DNA of 7,093 nt, taken from positions 1-7,093 of the forward strand of contig MERZ01000391.1 in NCBI GenBank assembly GCA_001770785.1, read 5' to 3'. Position numbers and translations under genes: made by a program. Of this stretch, positions 1-5,358 are shown in pieces. How positions within the stretch are numbered: position 1 is the first letter of the stretch; each line of letters starts with the position of its first letter. This DNA comes from Burkholderiales bacterium RIFCSPHIGHO2_12_FULL_61_11 (lineage in GTDB: Bacteria > Pseudomonadota > Gammaproteobacteria > Burkholderiales > Burkholderiaceae_C). The notes beneath the pieces were generated by a model, which saw nothing but the letters and a program-made list of their open reading frames with translations, ran no database searches and was not told where the DNA came from.

Positions 1-2
1 TG

Positions 3-266
3 CAGGGCTACTTCTACCGCACCAGTGGCGGGGCAGAGGTCGATTTGCTGCTGGCCTGGCCAGGCGGTGAACTGTGGGCGATTGAGGTCAAGCGCAGCCT
101 GAGCCCCAAGGTCGAGCGCGGATTTCATGCCGCCTGCGACGACCTGCGACCCGCGCGCAAACTCGTCGTCTATCCCGGCCAGGAATCATTCCCGCTGGGG
201 CACGACATACAGGCCGTACCGCTGGCAACCTTGTGCCAGCAACTGGCGATGACCGCGAAACCATGA
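3..266 (+). CDS. DUF4143-type ATPase, C-terminal end (partial)
   Basis: The frame is open from the left edge and ends at TGA 264-266, leaving 87 residues of the C-terminus. They read QGYFYRTSGGAEVDLLLAW, then WAIEVKRS, then KVERGFHAACDDL and a final KLVVYPG. This pattern (FYRT, A-EVD about 12 residues before the IEVK, then a lysine-rich K-x-x-RGF segment) is typical of the C-terminal domain of the AAA+/DUF4143 family. That domain has a PD-(D/E)XK-like core, with the visible Asp and Glu-x-Lys in the expected places. The N-terminal Walker ATPase part lies outside the window. Proteins of this family are common in accessory regions and their cellular role is mostly undefined, so I infer no specific function. 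A short open frame begins at TTG 45, but the homology runs to the window edge, so that is not the real start. No gene follows closely on the same strand. Confidence 0.8.
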   Translation, partial: QGYFYRTSGGAEVDLLLAWPGGELWAIEVKRSLSPKVERGFHAACDDLRPARKLVVYPGQESFPLGHDIQAVPLATLCQQLAMTAKP

Positions 267-305
267 CCCAGCTCCATGGGTCGCGCGAATGCGGGCAGCT
301 TAGGT

Positions 306-360
306 ATTATTTTGATAGCAGCTACCGGATATTCGATGCGGACTACAGACGATTTATCCT
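306..360 (+). repeat. Interspersed repeat, copy A
   Basis: The sequence ATTATTTTGATAGCAGC begins this copy, and it ends with ACGATTTATC about 37 bases later. It matches copy B at 1708-1760: both share TATTTTGATAGC at the left and CGATTTA at the right, separated by nearly the same distance (37 against 38 bases from GATAG to GATTTA). The middle differs between copies. From memory, Comamonadaceae genomes carry many short intergenic elements of about 50 bases starting TTGATAGCTGCT, and this copy looks like a degenerate member. It encodes nothing and carries no transposase, so it would be a non-autonomous or passively spread element. I have not verified the family consensus. Confidence 0.6.
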
Positions 361-426
361 AGAAACGGCAGTTGGATGCACCCGAGTGCGCCGTGATCGG
401 TGTGCCAGGCAAGGCGTGACAACGCA

Positions 427-442
427 GTGGGCTACTGCCCAC
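427..442. repeat. Perfect short inverted repeat
   Basis: GTGGGC (427-432), loop TACT, GCCCAC (437-442) forms a perfect 6-bp GC-rich stem with a 4-base loop. No T-run follows on the plus strand and no clear T-run follows on the minus strand, so it is not an evident intrinsic terminator. Its role is unknown. Confidence 0.5.
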
Positions 443-590
443 AAGGCGGAGCAACGCAGCATGGCGCGCTGAGCATGGTGCAATCGGGCGCATAGCGCTG
501 TCACCCAGCAGGTGAACGTGATCGAAGAGGAAAAAGTCAATGTTCATGCGGCTTTCCTGAAGTTTGCGAGCGGTCAACTGCGGTTTCTAG

Positions 591-1717
591 GTTTATATAC
601 AACAAAAGTACAAACGGGAGTCTGAATTGGTTTTCAACCGGACTGCATCGTTCGGTTTCCATTCCGTCCTTTTGATACGCGGTGGGCTTACTACACACCC
701 GCCGGCAACGTATGGAAAAGAAGTCGACCTCAGCTATGGGGTGCAAAAAAGCAAGGCGAAAGTTTCCTTATCTCTCGCCCGTCGGGGGTCGCCAACCCTG
801 AAGGTGTACCCATGATGTGGTCACGACAGGTCTTTTCGAGGGATTCGATGCGTGGTCATGGAGTTGCATTTGCTGCTCGGAACACAGTTAGTTCTGCTCA
901 CACTGACGTATCACAGGGAGACTTGCTTGGCCAGGATGCCGAAGAATCTACTGCGAATCTTTCTTCGGCAGTTCGCCAGTACCTCGCCGCCCTCGGCCTC
1001 CCCAACCCCGACACCGACCGCGACACCGCCGAACTCATCTGGATGCACGCGCTGGCCATCGGCTACAGCCCGGCTTACCTAAGAAAAAACGCCGACGGCA
1101 TCCGGGAAAACTGGCCCCGCATCCCCCTGCCTGAAACACGCGCGGCTTTGCTGGCCTCCGCCGCGCTGGGCCGCCAGGTGGCGGCGCTGCTGGACACCGA
1201 AGCGCCCGTGTCCGGCGTCACCAGCGGCGCCATCCGCGACGAACTCAAACCCATCGCCGTGGTCAGCCGCGGCGGCGGCGGCGCGCTCACGGCCGCCGAG
1301 TTTGCCCTCACGGCAGGCTGGGGCAGCGGCGGCCAGGGCGGCATCACCATGCCGGGCAAAGGTAAAACCGAACCCCGTGCCGCCGGGCCGGAAGAGCAAA
1401 ACGCAGGTTTTGGCAGCGCGCCCACGCTGGATGTGTACCTGAACGCCACGGCCTACTGGAAGAACATCCCACAGCCGGTGTACGACTTCACCATCGGCGG
1501 CTACCAGGTCATCAAGAAGTGGTTGAGCTACCGCGAGCACCGCGTGCTGGGCCGGGCACTCACAATGGCCGAGATCATGGAAGTTACCGCCATGGCGCGG
1601 CGGCTGGCCGCGCTGGTGTTGCTGCAACCCAAGCTGGATGAGAACTACAACGCGGCAGCTGGCGCAACCTGGGTACCCCGTGCACACGAACTGGCACCGC
1701 AGACACTCATATTTTGA
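591..1717 (+). pseudogene. Type ISP-like restriction/methyltransferase, decayed C-terminal remnant
   Basis: An open frame from ATG 812 to TGA 1715-1717 gives 301 residues, but the homology starts further upstream. In the same frame, codons 641-811 encode DCIVRFPFRPFDTRWAYY (641-694), then RPQLW and FLISRPSGV, leading straight into the 812 frame. This is a pattern I recognise from the target-recognition half of type ISP and related N6-adenine methyltransferase/restriction proteins. A TGA at 623-625 blocks this frame. Frame 591-638 continues the similarity (KRESELVFN), so one base appears to be lost near 638. Downstream, YLAALGLPNPD, HALAIGYSPAYL, WPRIPLPETR, LLDTEAPVSGVTSG, GGITMPGKGK and YDFTIGGYQVIKKWLSYREH fit the C-terminal specificity domain of type ISP enzymes (1430-1560). 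The helicase and methyltransferase catalytic motifs are absent; such enzymes normally exceed 900 residues. I infer a non-functional remnant. G+C changes from 61/120 (841-960) to 90/120 (1201-1320), suggesting a mosaic origin. Confidence 0.72.
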
Positions 1718-1760
1718 TAGCTAAATGCGCCCGTTCTGCGTAAGCTGGTAGCCGATTTAC
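1708..1760 (+). repeat. Interspersed repeat, copy B
   Basis: This copy begins CATATTTTGATAGCTAAATG and ends TAGCCGATTTAC. It shares TATTTTGATAGC and CGATTTA with copy A (306-360), with almost the same spacing. The TTTTGA within it supplies the stop codon (1715-1717) of the upstream type ISP remnant, so the last residues of that frame may be repeat-derived. The 70 bases between it and the end of gpsA hold no gene and no hairpin I would call a terminator. Confidence 0.6.
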
Positions 1761-1830
1761 CTCATGAGAATGACCCAAGCAACCCGGCAAGCCGCTTCCC
1801 GGAAAACAAGCCCGCCTGATCGCAGCACAT

Positions 1831-2859
1831 TCAGCCGAGTTCCGCCGTTGGCTCGCGCTCCATCAAGATCGCCACCGCCTCTATGGGCTGGAGCTTGCCG
1901 TCGAGCAGCGCCACCACGCTCTGCGCGATCGGCATGTCCACCCCCAGGCTGGCTGCGCGCTGCACCACGGTGCGGGCGCAGTAAACGCCTTCGGCCACAT
2001 GACCCAGCGACTCGACCGCTTCGGCCAGGGTTTTGCCCTGCGCCAGCAGCATCCCCACCTTGCGATTGCGGCTGAGGTCACCAGTGGCGGTCAGCACCAG
2101 ATCGCCCAGCCCCGACAGGCCGGTAAAGGTTTCGGTGCGGGCGCCCAGCGCGACGCCCAGGCGTGTCATTTCCGCCAGTCCGCGCGTGATCAGTGCGGCC
2201 CGGGCATTAAAGCCCAGTTGCAGGCCGTCACACAGTCCGGCGGCAATCGCCAGCACATTCTTGACTGCCCCGCCCACTTCGACGCCCACCACGTCATCGC
2301 TGGCGTACACGCGCAGGGTCGCGCTGTGAAATGCCGCAACCAGCGCATCGCGCACCTCGGCATGTTCGCTGGCGGCCACCAGCGCGGTCGGCTGGCCGCG
2401 TGCCACCTCCAGCGCAAAGCTCGGGCCACTGAGCACGCCTGCTCTTAAATTAACAGCTACCTGCGCGCGTATTTCGTGGACCATCAGCCCAAATGATGCC
2501 GAAGAAGAGTTTTCCGCCAGCGCTGCCTCCAGGCCCTTGCTGAGCCAGGCCACCGGCACAGTGACGTTCTGCAGGCTTTCCAACAAGCCTCGCGCCGCTG
2601 AAACTGGCGTGGCCATGATGATGAGGTCTTGTCCGCGAATTGCGTCAGCCAGCGAAGCCTCGCCACCGCCTTGCACGGCCAGGCTGTCGGGCAAGACGAT
2701 GCCGGGCAGGTAGCGGGTGTTGGCGCGCTCGGCCTGCAGGGTGGTCACCCGCGCCGCGTTGCGCGCCCACAAGGTCACCTGGTGTCCGGCCAGGCTGCTG
2801 GCAGCGTTTACAGCCAGCGCCGTGCCCCAGGCGCCAGCTCCAATCACGAGTATTTTCAT
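1831..2859 (-). CDS. gpsA: Glycerol-3-phosphate dehydrogenase [NAD(P)+]
   Basis: GpsA is a cytosolic enzyme that reduces dihydroxyacetone phosphate to sn-glycerol-3-phosphate, the backbone precursor of membrane phospholipids. The 342-residue protein starts [16 protein letters not shown], with the Rossmann NAD(P)-binding motif GAGAWG at residues 7-12. SKGLE (107-111) and GGAVKNV (196-202) follow, with Lys108 and Lys200 as the conserved active-site lysines. The C-terminal all-alpha domain carries [15 protein letters not shown] (217-231), LSGLGDL (248-254) and SRNRKVG (263-269). The length is normal for the family. The start is set by the Rossmann strand; no strong Shine-Dalgarno is visible. It lies 42 bases after secB and is probably co-transcribed with it. 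One oddity: residues 121-139, between SKGLE and SGPSFA, use rare AT-rich codons (ATA, TTA, AGA) and resemble an interspersed repeat. This linker is about 8 residues longer than my recollection of the E. coli protein. Confidence 0.97.
   Translation of the reverse strand: MKILVIGAGAWGTALAVNAASSLAGHQVTLWARNAARVTTLQAERANTRYLPGIVLPDSLAVQGGGEASLADAIRGQDLIIMATPVSAARGLLESLQNVTVPVAWLSKGLEAALAENSSSASFGLMVHEIRAQVAVNLRAGVLSGPSFALEVARGQPTALVAASEHAEVRDALVAAFHSATLRVYASDDVVGVEVGGAVKNVLAIAAGLCDGLQLGFNARAALITRGLAEMTRLGVALGARTETFTGLSGLGDLVLTATGDLSRNRKVGMLLAQGKTLAEAVESLGHVAEGVYCARTVVQRAASLGVDMPIAQSVVALLDGKLQPIEAVAILMEREPTAELG
2445..2497 (+). repeat. Repeat-like segment inside gpsA, copy C (tentative)
   Basis: The plus strand reads TAAATTAACAGCTACCTGCG and ends CAGCCCAAATGATG. 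It is similar in layout to copies A and B (AT-rich start, -CAGCT-, about 39 bases, then an AT-rich end), but with more mismatches. It lies within gpsA codons 121-139. Those codons are unusually AT-rich for the gene, which supports a foreign or converted origin. Against this, the encoded HEIRAQVA segment looks like native family sequence as I remember it from related GpsA proteins. The call is therefore uncertain. Confidence 0.3.
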
Positions 2860-2901
2860 GAAAACACGGCCTGCGGGCGTGGTCGGCGTTTTACCAAGCC
2901 A

Positions 2902-3372
2902 TCAGACGATGATTTGTTCGGGTTCGGGCGACGCTGCTGCAGCGGCTTCGGCCTGCTGCTGGTCATGCATGGCCTGGAAGTTGATTTCAGCCATGTGCAC
3001 AGGCGGAAAACCGCCACGCTGGATAATGTCTGCCACATTGCTGCGCAGGTAAGGGTAGACAATTTGCGGACAGGCAATTCCCAAAATGGCACCGAGCTGA
3101 TCGCTCTGCATGTTGCGGATTTCAAAAATTCCGGCTTGCTTGGCTTCAACCAGAAACACCGTCTTGTCGGCAATCTGGGTGTGGATGGTGGCTGTCACGG
3201 TGACTTCAAACAGGCCATCTGCCACGGGCGCGGCATTGACACCGAGCTGAATCTCAACACTCGGCTGCGCCTGGTTCAGCAAAATTTCTGGTGAATTGGG
3301 CTGCTCCAGCGACACGTCCTTGAGGTAAACGCGCTGGATCTGGAATACGGGGTCAAGATTGGCTTCTGCCAT
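2902..3372 (-). CDS. secB: Protein-export chaperone SecB
   Basis: SecB is a cytosolic tetrameric chaperone. It binds unfolded preproteins and hands them to SecA for export through SecYEG. The 156-residue product begins [20 protein letters not shown] and contains the family segments [10 protein letters not shown] (21-30), the beta-sheet core, and the hallmark [17 protein letters not shown] followed by [14 protein letters not shown]. Its tail is acidic and Gln/Ala-rich ([12 protein letters not shown]). E. coli SecB is 155 residues, so this length is normal. The frame is open for 26 codons further upstream, but ATG 3372 matches the family N-terminus and has a GAAAGAG ribosome-binding site just before it. 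It sits between grxC and gpsA, as in E. coli, and probably forms one operon with them. Confidence 0.97.
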   Translation of the reverse strand: MAEANLDPVFQIQRVYLKDVSLEQPNSPEILLNQAQPSVEIQLGVNAAPVADGLFEVTVTATIHTQIADKTVFLVEAKQAGIFEIRNMQSDQLGAILGIACPQIVYPYLRSNVADIIQRGGFPPVHMAEINFQAMHDQQQAEAAAAASPEPEQIIV

Positions 3373-3487
3373 GGTGCTCTTTCGGGGTACTGGAAAAGTT
3401 GGAAGGGTTGATAGGCTGCGGCCCTTGATGACGGGCTGCGACACAGGCAAGGCACATTATCACCGGGCAGCGCCAAAAGCGGCCAGC

Positions 3488-3757
3488 TCAGACACCCATG
3501 GGCGATGTCAGCAGCGGCATCAGACCACCCACGCCATCGAGGGCCACCAGGTCGTCACAACCACCAACATGCGTGCTGCCGATGAAAATTTGCGGCACCG
3601 AGCGCCCTCCCCTGATATTCATCATATTTTGCCGTTCGCCGGGCACCAGATCCACACGGATTTCATTGATTTCAGTGACGCCGCGCTGCTTGAGCAACTG
3701 TTTGGCGTGAATGCAATAGGGGCAGGTGGCTGTGGTGTAAATTTTGACAGTTTGCAT
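3488..3757 (-). CDS. grxC: Glutaredoxin 3 (GrxC type)
   Basis: GrxC is a small cytosolic thiol-disulfide oxidoreductase that uses glutathione to reduce protein disulfides and mixed disulfides. From ATG 3757 the product is 89 residues. It starts MQTVKIYTTATCPYCIHAK, with the dithiol active site C12-P-Y-C15. The cis-proline segment SVPQIFI and the GGCDDLVAL glutathione-binding end are in the expected order. The open frame extends to 3811, but the added residues (MMPSIFRAAAAGTHPPD) do not belong to the fold, and the domain starts at MQTVKIY. The Shine-Dalgarno is weak. It lies 115 bases after the rhodanese gene and 115 bases before secB, matching the E. coli yibN-grxC-secB-gpsA arrangement. Confidence 0.95.
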   Translation of the reverse strand: MQTVKIYTTATCPYCIHAKQLLKQRGVTEINEIRVDLVPGERQNMMNIRGGRSVPQIFIGSTHVGGCDDLVALDGVGGLMPLLTSPMGV

Positions 3758-3866
3758 GGTATCCGGGGGATGGGTGCCGGCGGCTGCCGCGCGAAAAATG
3801 GAAGGCATCAAGGCCAGGCAAAGCCGGAACTTTGGCTAGAAACAATCCGGCCATCGGCGGCTTTCA

Positions 3867-3886
3867 GCCTTTTCAGGCCTTTTCAA
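3867..3886. repeat. Two-copy 10-bp tandem repeat at the rhodanese stop
   Basis: GCCTTTTCAG (3867-3876) is followed directly by GCCTTTTCAA (3877-3886), a tandem pair with one mismatch. It covers the last codons and the stop codon (TGA, plus-strand TCA 3873-3875) of the rhodanese gene. It may have arisen by replication slippage. Confidence 0.6.
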
Positions 3887-4283
3887 GGGGAAGGTTAGCG
3901 GCTTTCCAGGCTTTGAGCCCGCCGCCCAGAGATTGGACTTGCTGGTAACCGAGCTTTTTGGCGATGGCCACAGCGCGGCTGGAGCGCGCACCACTGGCAC
4001 ACACCAGGATCAAGGGAACAGCCTTGTTTTTAGCCACGCCCGGAAGCTTGGCCTCCAGCTCACTAAGTGGCACATTCTTGGCACCCGTGACGTGACCCGC
4101 TGCAAATTCGCTGGCCTCGCAGACATCGACCACCACGGCTTTTTCGCGATTGATCAGCTGCACGGCACCACTGGCGCTCAGGGCACCGGCATTCATGCCG
4201 CTTGAAATCATGGGCCAAACCAGCATGCCACCAGAGGCAAGAGCAATGGAAATCAGCATCCAGTTATCGATCAGAAATTTCAC
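3873..4283 (-). CDS. Membrane-anchored rhodanese-like sulfurtransferase (YibN-like)
   Basis: This is a single-domain rhodanese of 136 residues with an N-terminal membrane segment. The start is GTG 4283. An AAAGGG ribosome-binding site lies 6 bases upstream (4290-4295), better placed than for the ATG at 4319. Residues 8-25 (WMLISIALASGGMLVWPM) form the membrane anchor. The rhodanese domain follows: AVVVDVCEASEFAAGHVTGA (49-68), NVPLSEL, and the active-site loop CASGARS with Cys95 as the putative sulfur-carrying nucleophile, then LGYQQVQSLGGGLKAW. Most rhodaneses have VDVRE where this has VDVCE; the Cys variant is familiar to me from related bacteria. In the family the active-site Cys carries a persulfide, but the physiological substrate of YibN-type proteins is not well defined. 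It is the first gene of the minus-strand block and diverges from gpmA. Confidence 0.9.
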   Translation of the reverse strand: MKFLIDNWMLISIALASGGMLVWPMISSGMNAGALSASGAVQLINREKAVVVDVCEASEFAAGHVTGAKNVPLSELEAKLPGVAKNKAVPLILVCASGARSSRAVAIAKKLGYQQVQSLGGGLKAWKAANLPLEKA

Positions 4284-4417
4284 TTTGTACCCTTTATGTA
4301 TTTTCAGCCAAGTGATCATTTTAGAATGGAGCAGAAAACCCGCCTGTCAACTGTCTTTTATCCAAGCCGCCGCTGTTTTCATTTTCCTTTCATTTCAATT
4401 CAAACTTTCCACATCCC
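4284..4417. promoter_or_regulatory. Divergent promoter region, rhodanese operon and gpmA
   Basis: These 134 bases separate two outward-facing genes, so they should hold both promoters. On the minus strand a perfect TTGACA -35 (plus 4345-4350, TGTCAA) lies 19 bases from a TCTAAA -10-like hexamer (4320-4325), or 21 from TAAAAT; the spacing is longer than ideal. On the plus strand TAGAAT (4322-4327) could be a -10 for gpmA, preceded by TTTTCA (4301-4306) at 15 bases. The -10 candidates overlap, so the two promoters may interfere. No operator-like palindrome was seen. Promoter calls by eye are weak. Confidence 0.4.
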
Positions 4418-5170
4418 ATGTACCAACTCGTGCTCATCCGCCACGGCGAATCCACCTGGAATCTTGATAACCGCTTCACGGGCTGGACCGACGTCGACCT
4501 CACGGAAACCGGCATCACGCAGGCCAAGAACGCGGGTCAGCTGCTCAAAAGTGAAGGCTACGACTTCGACCTGGCCTATACCAGCGTGCTCAAGCGCGCC
4601 ACTCGCACGCTCTGGCATGTGCTGGACGAACTGGACCGCACCTGGCTGCCCGTGGTGCACAGCTGGCGGCTCAACGAGCGGCATTACGGTGCCTTGCAGG
4701 GCTTGAACAAACTTGAGACTGCTAAAAAGTTTGGCGACGAACAGGTGCTGATCTGGCGCCGCAGCTACGACATCGCGCCGCCACCACTAAGCCCCGAAGA
4801 TGAACGCTGCGAGCGCGGTGACCGGCGTTACGCCAGGCTGCCGCCCGAACAAGTGCCCCTGACGGAGTGCCTGAAAGACACGGTGGCACGCGTGCTGCCT
4901 TTCTGGAATGAATCGATGGCGCCTGTCATCAAGGCCGGCAAACGCATTGTGGTGGCGGCGCATGGCAACTCAATTCGCGCTCTGGTGAAATACCTGGACG
5001 ACATCTCGGACCAGGACATTGTCGGACTCAATATCCCCAACGGTATTCCGCTGGTCTATGAACTGGACGCAGCGCTCAAGCCGCTGCGCCACTATTACCT
5101 GGGCGACAGCGAAGCGGCCGCGCAAGCAGCGGCGGCGGTGGCCGCACAAGGCAAGTCCCCCAAGGCCTGA
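4418..5170 (+). CDS. gpmA: 2,3-bisphosphoglycerate-dependent phosphoglycerate mutase
   Basis: GpmA interconverts 3-phosphoglycerate and 2-phosphoglycerate in glycolysis and gluconeogenesis in the cytosol, through a phosphohistidine. The 250-residue protein starts [15 protein letters not shown] with the RHGE signature. His9 is the phosphorylated residue. [11 protein letters not shown] (22-32), Arg60, Glu87 in [11 protein letters not shown] and His182 in [10 protein letters not shown] complete the active site; these match E. coli H11, R62, E89 and H184 with a constant offset of two. The tail (231-250) is Ala-rich and ends in KSPKA. ATG 4418 is the only start that keeps the RHG motif near the N-terminus. 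The upstream CACATCCC is not a Shine-Dalgarno, so initiation probably relies on other features. A terminator follows at 5209, so it seems to be a monocistronic unit. Confidence 0.97.
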   Translation: MYQLVLIRHGESTWNLDNRFTGWTDVDLTETGITQAKNAGQLLKSEGYDFDLAYTSVLKRATRTLWHVLDELDRTWLPVVHSWRLNERHYGALQGLNKLETAKKFGDEQVLIWRRSYDIAPPPLSPEDERCERGDRRYARLPPEQVPLTECLKDTVARVLPFWNESMAPVIKAGKRIVVAAHGNSIRALVKYLDDISDQDIVGLNIPNGIPLVYELDAALKPLRHYYLGDSEAAAQAAAAVAAQGKSPKA

Positions 5171-5192
5171 GCACGACTCGCCCGCCGCTCAT

Positions 5193-5212
5193 TTGTAAAA
5201 GTCTTGTAAAAG
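5193..5212. repeat. Direct repeat TTGTAAAAG
   Basis: TTGTAAAAG occurs at 5193-5201 and 5204-5212, eleven bases (about one helical turn) apart. A near copy, TTGTAAAG, is at 5313-5320, close to the ctpA start. Same-face spacing could suit a DNA-binding protein, but the second copy overlaps the left arm of the gpmA terminator, and its A-run may just serve that hairpin. Confidence 0.35.
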
Positions 5213-5246
5213 CGCCGTGAAAACCGATTGTTTCGGCGTTTTATTT
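5209..5246 (+). terminator. Intrinsic terminator after gpmA
   Basis: AAAGCGCCG (5209-5217) can pair with CGGCGTTTT (5234-5242), including one G-T pair. The loop between them is AT-rich, and the right arm runs into TTTTATTT. It sits about 40 bases after the gpmA stop. The A-run on the left arm means it might also work in the other direction, although no minus-strand gene reaches it. Confidence 0.65.
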
Positions 5247-5358
5247 ACGCCGCATGGTGCTTGTGGTGGAACTGTAGCGCAAGGCTTTTCTCCAAGGTGT
5301 ATATTGCTCCAGTTGTAAAGGAGCGAAGGCTCTTCAATAGGCTTACGAAGGTATTTTT
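5247..5358 (+). promoter_or_regulatory. Upstream region of ctpA
   Basis: This region contains a -10-like TATATT (5300-5305) with no good -35 at 16-18 bases, so the promoter is uncertain. A small hairpin follows (AGGAGC 5319-5324, loop GAAG, GCTCTT... from 5329). A clear ribosome-binding site GAAGG (5347-5351) lies 7 bases before ATG 5359. The GGAG in the hairpin's left arm (5319-5322) is too far from the start to be the ribosome-binding site. Confidence 0.35.

Larger units (their letters stand above)
267..590. other. Gene-free stretch with a repeat copy and a hairpin
   Basis: No frame here looks like a real protein. The short open frames on both strands (for example 233-472 plus, 343-577 minus) have erratic composition and no recognisable motif. 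The stretch holds a repeat copy (306-360), a perfect 6-bp hairpin (427-442), an 8-bp direct repeat CGTGATCG (392-399 and 517-524) and a direct repeat CAACGCAG (420-427 and 452-459). It lies between the truncated ATPase and the decayed methyltransferase remnant. It may be debris of a mobile or restriction locus, but I see no ends, target duplications or integrase that would prove this. Confidence 0.5.

Noticed and set aside
361..530. Integron attC site or retron RNA as an explanation of the structured stretch
   Set aside because: No recognisable core-site pair, integrase or reverse transcriptase is present; the stems are short and isolated.
343..577. Minus-strand open frames upstream of the restriction remnant
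   Set aside because: Composition is erratic, no motif is recognisable, they overlap each other in different frames, and they run through the repeat and hairpin region.
1075..1687. Long minus-strand frames (up to 202 codons) opposite the restriction remnant
   Set aside because: The plus-strand frame carries clear family motifs. These are GC-rich shadow frames with low-complexity Ala/Arg/Gly content.
1999..2448. 149-codon plus-strand frame inside gpsA
   Set aside because: It is a shadow of gpsA, whose own frame has all catalytic motifs and normal length.
3405..3445. Possible further repeat copy between grxC and secB (GGTTGATAGGCTGCGGCCC)
   Set aside because: It shares only TTGATAG and scattered GC matches with the other copies, and the AT-rich right end is missing, so it is probably chance.
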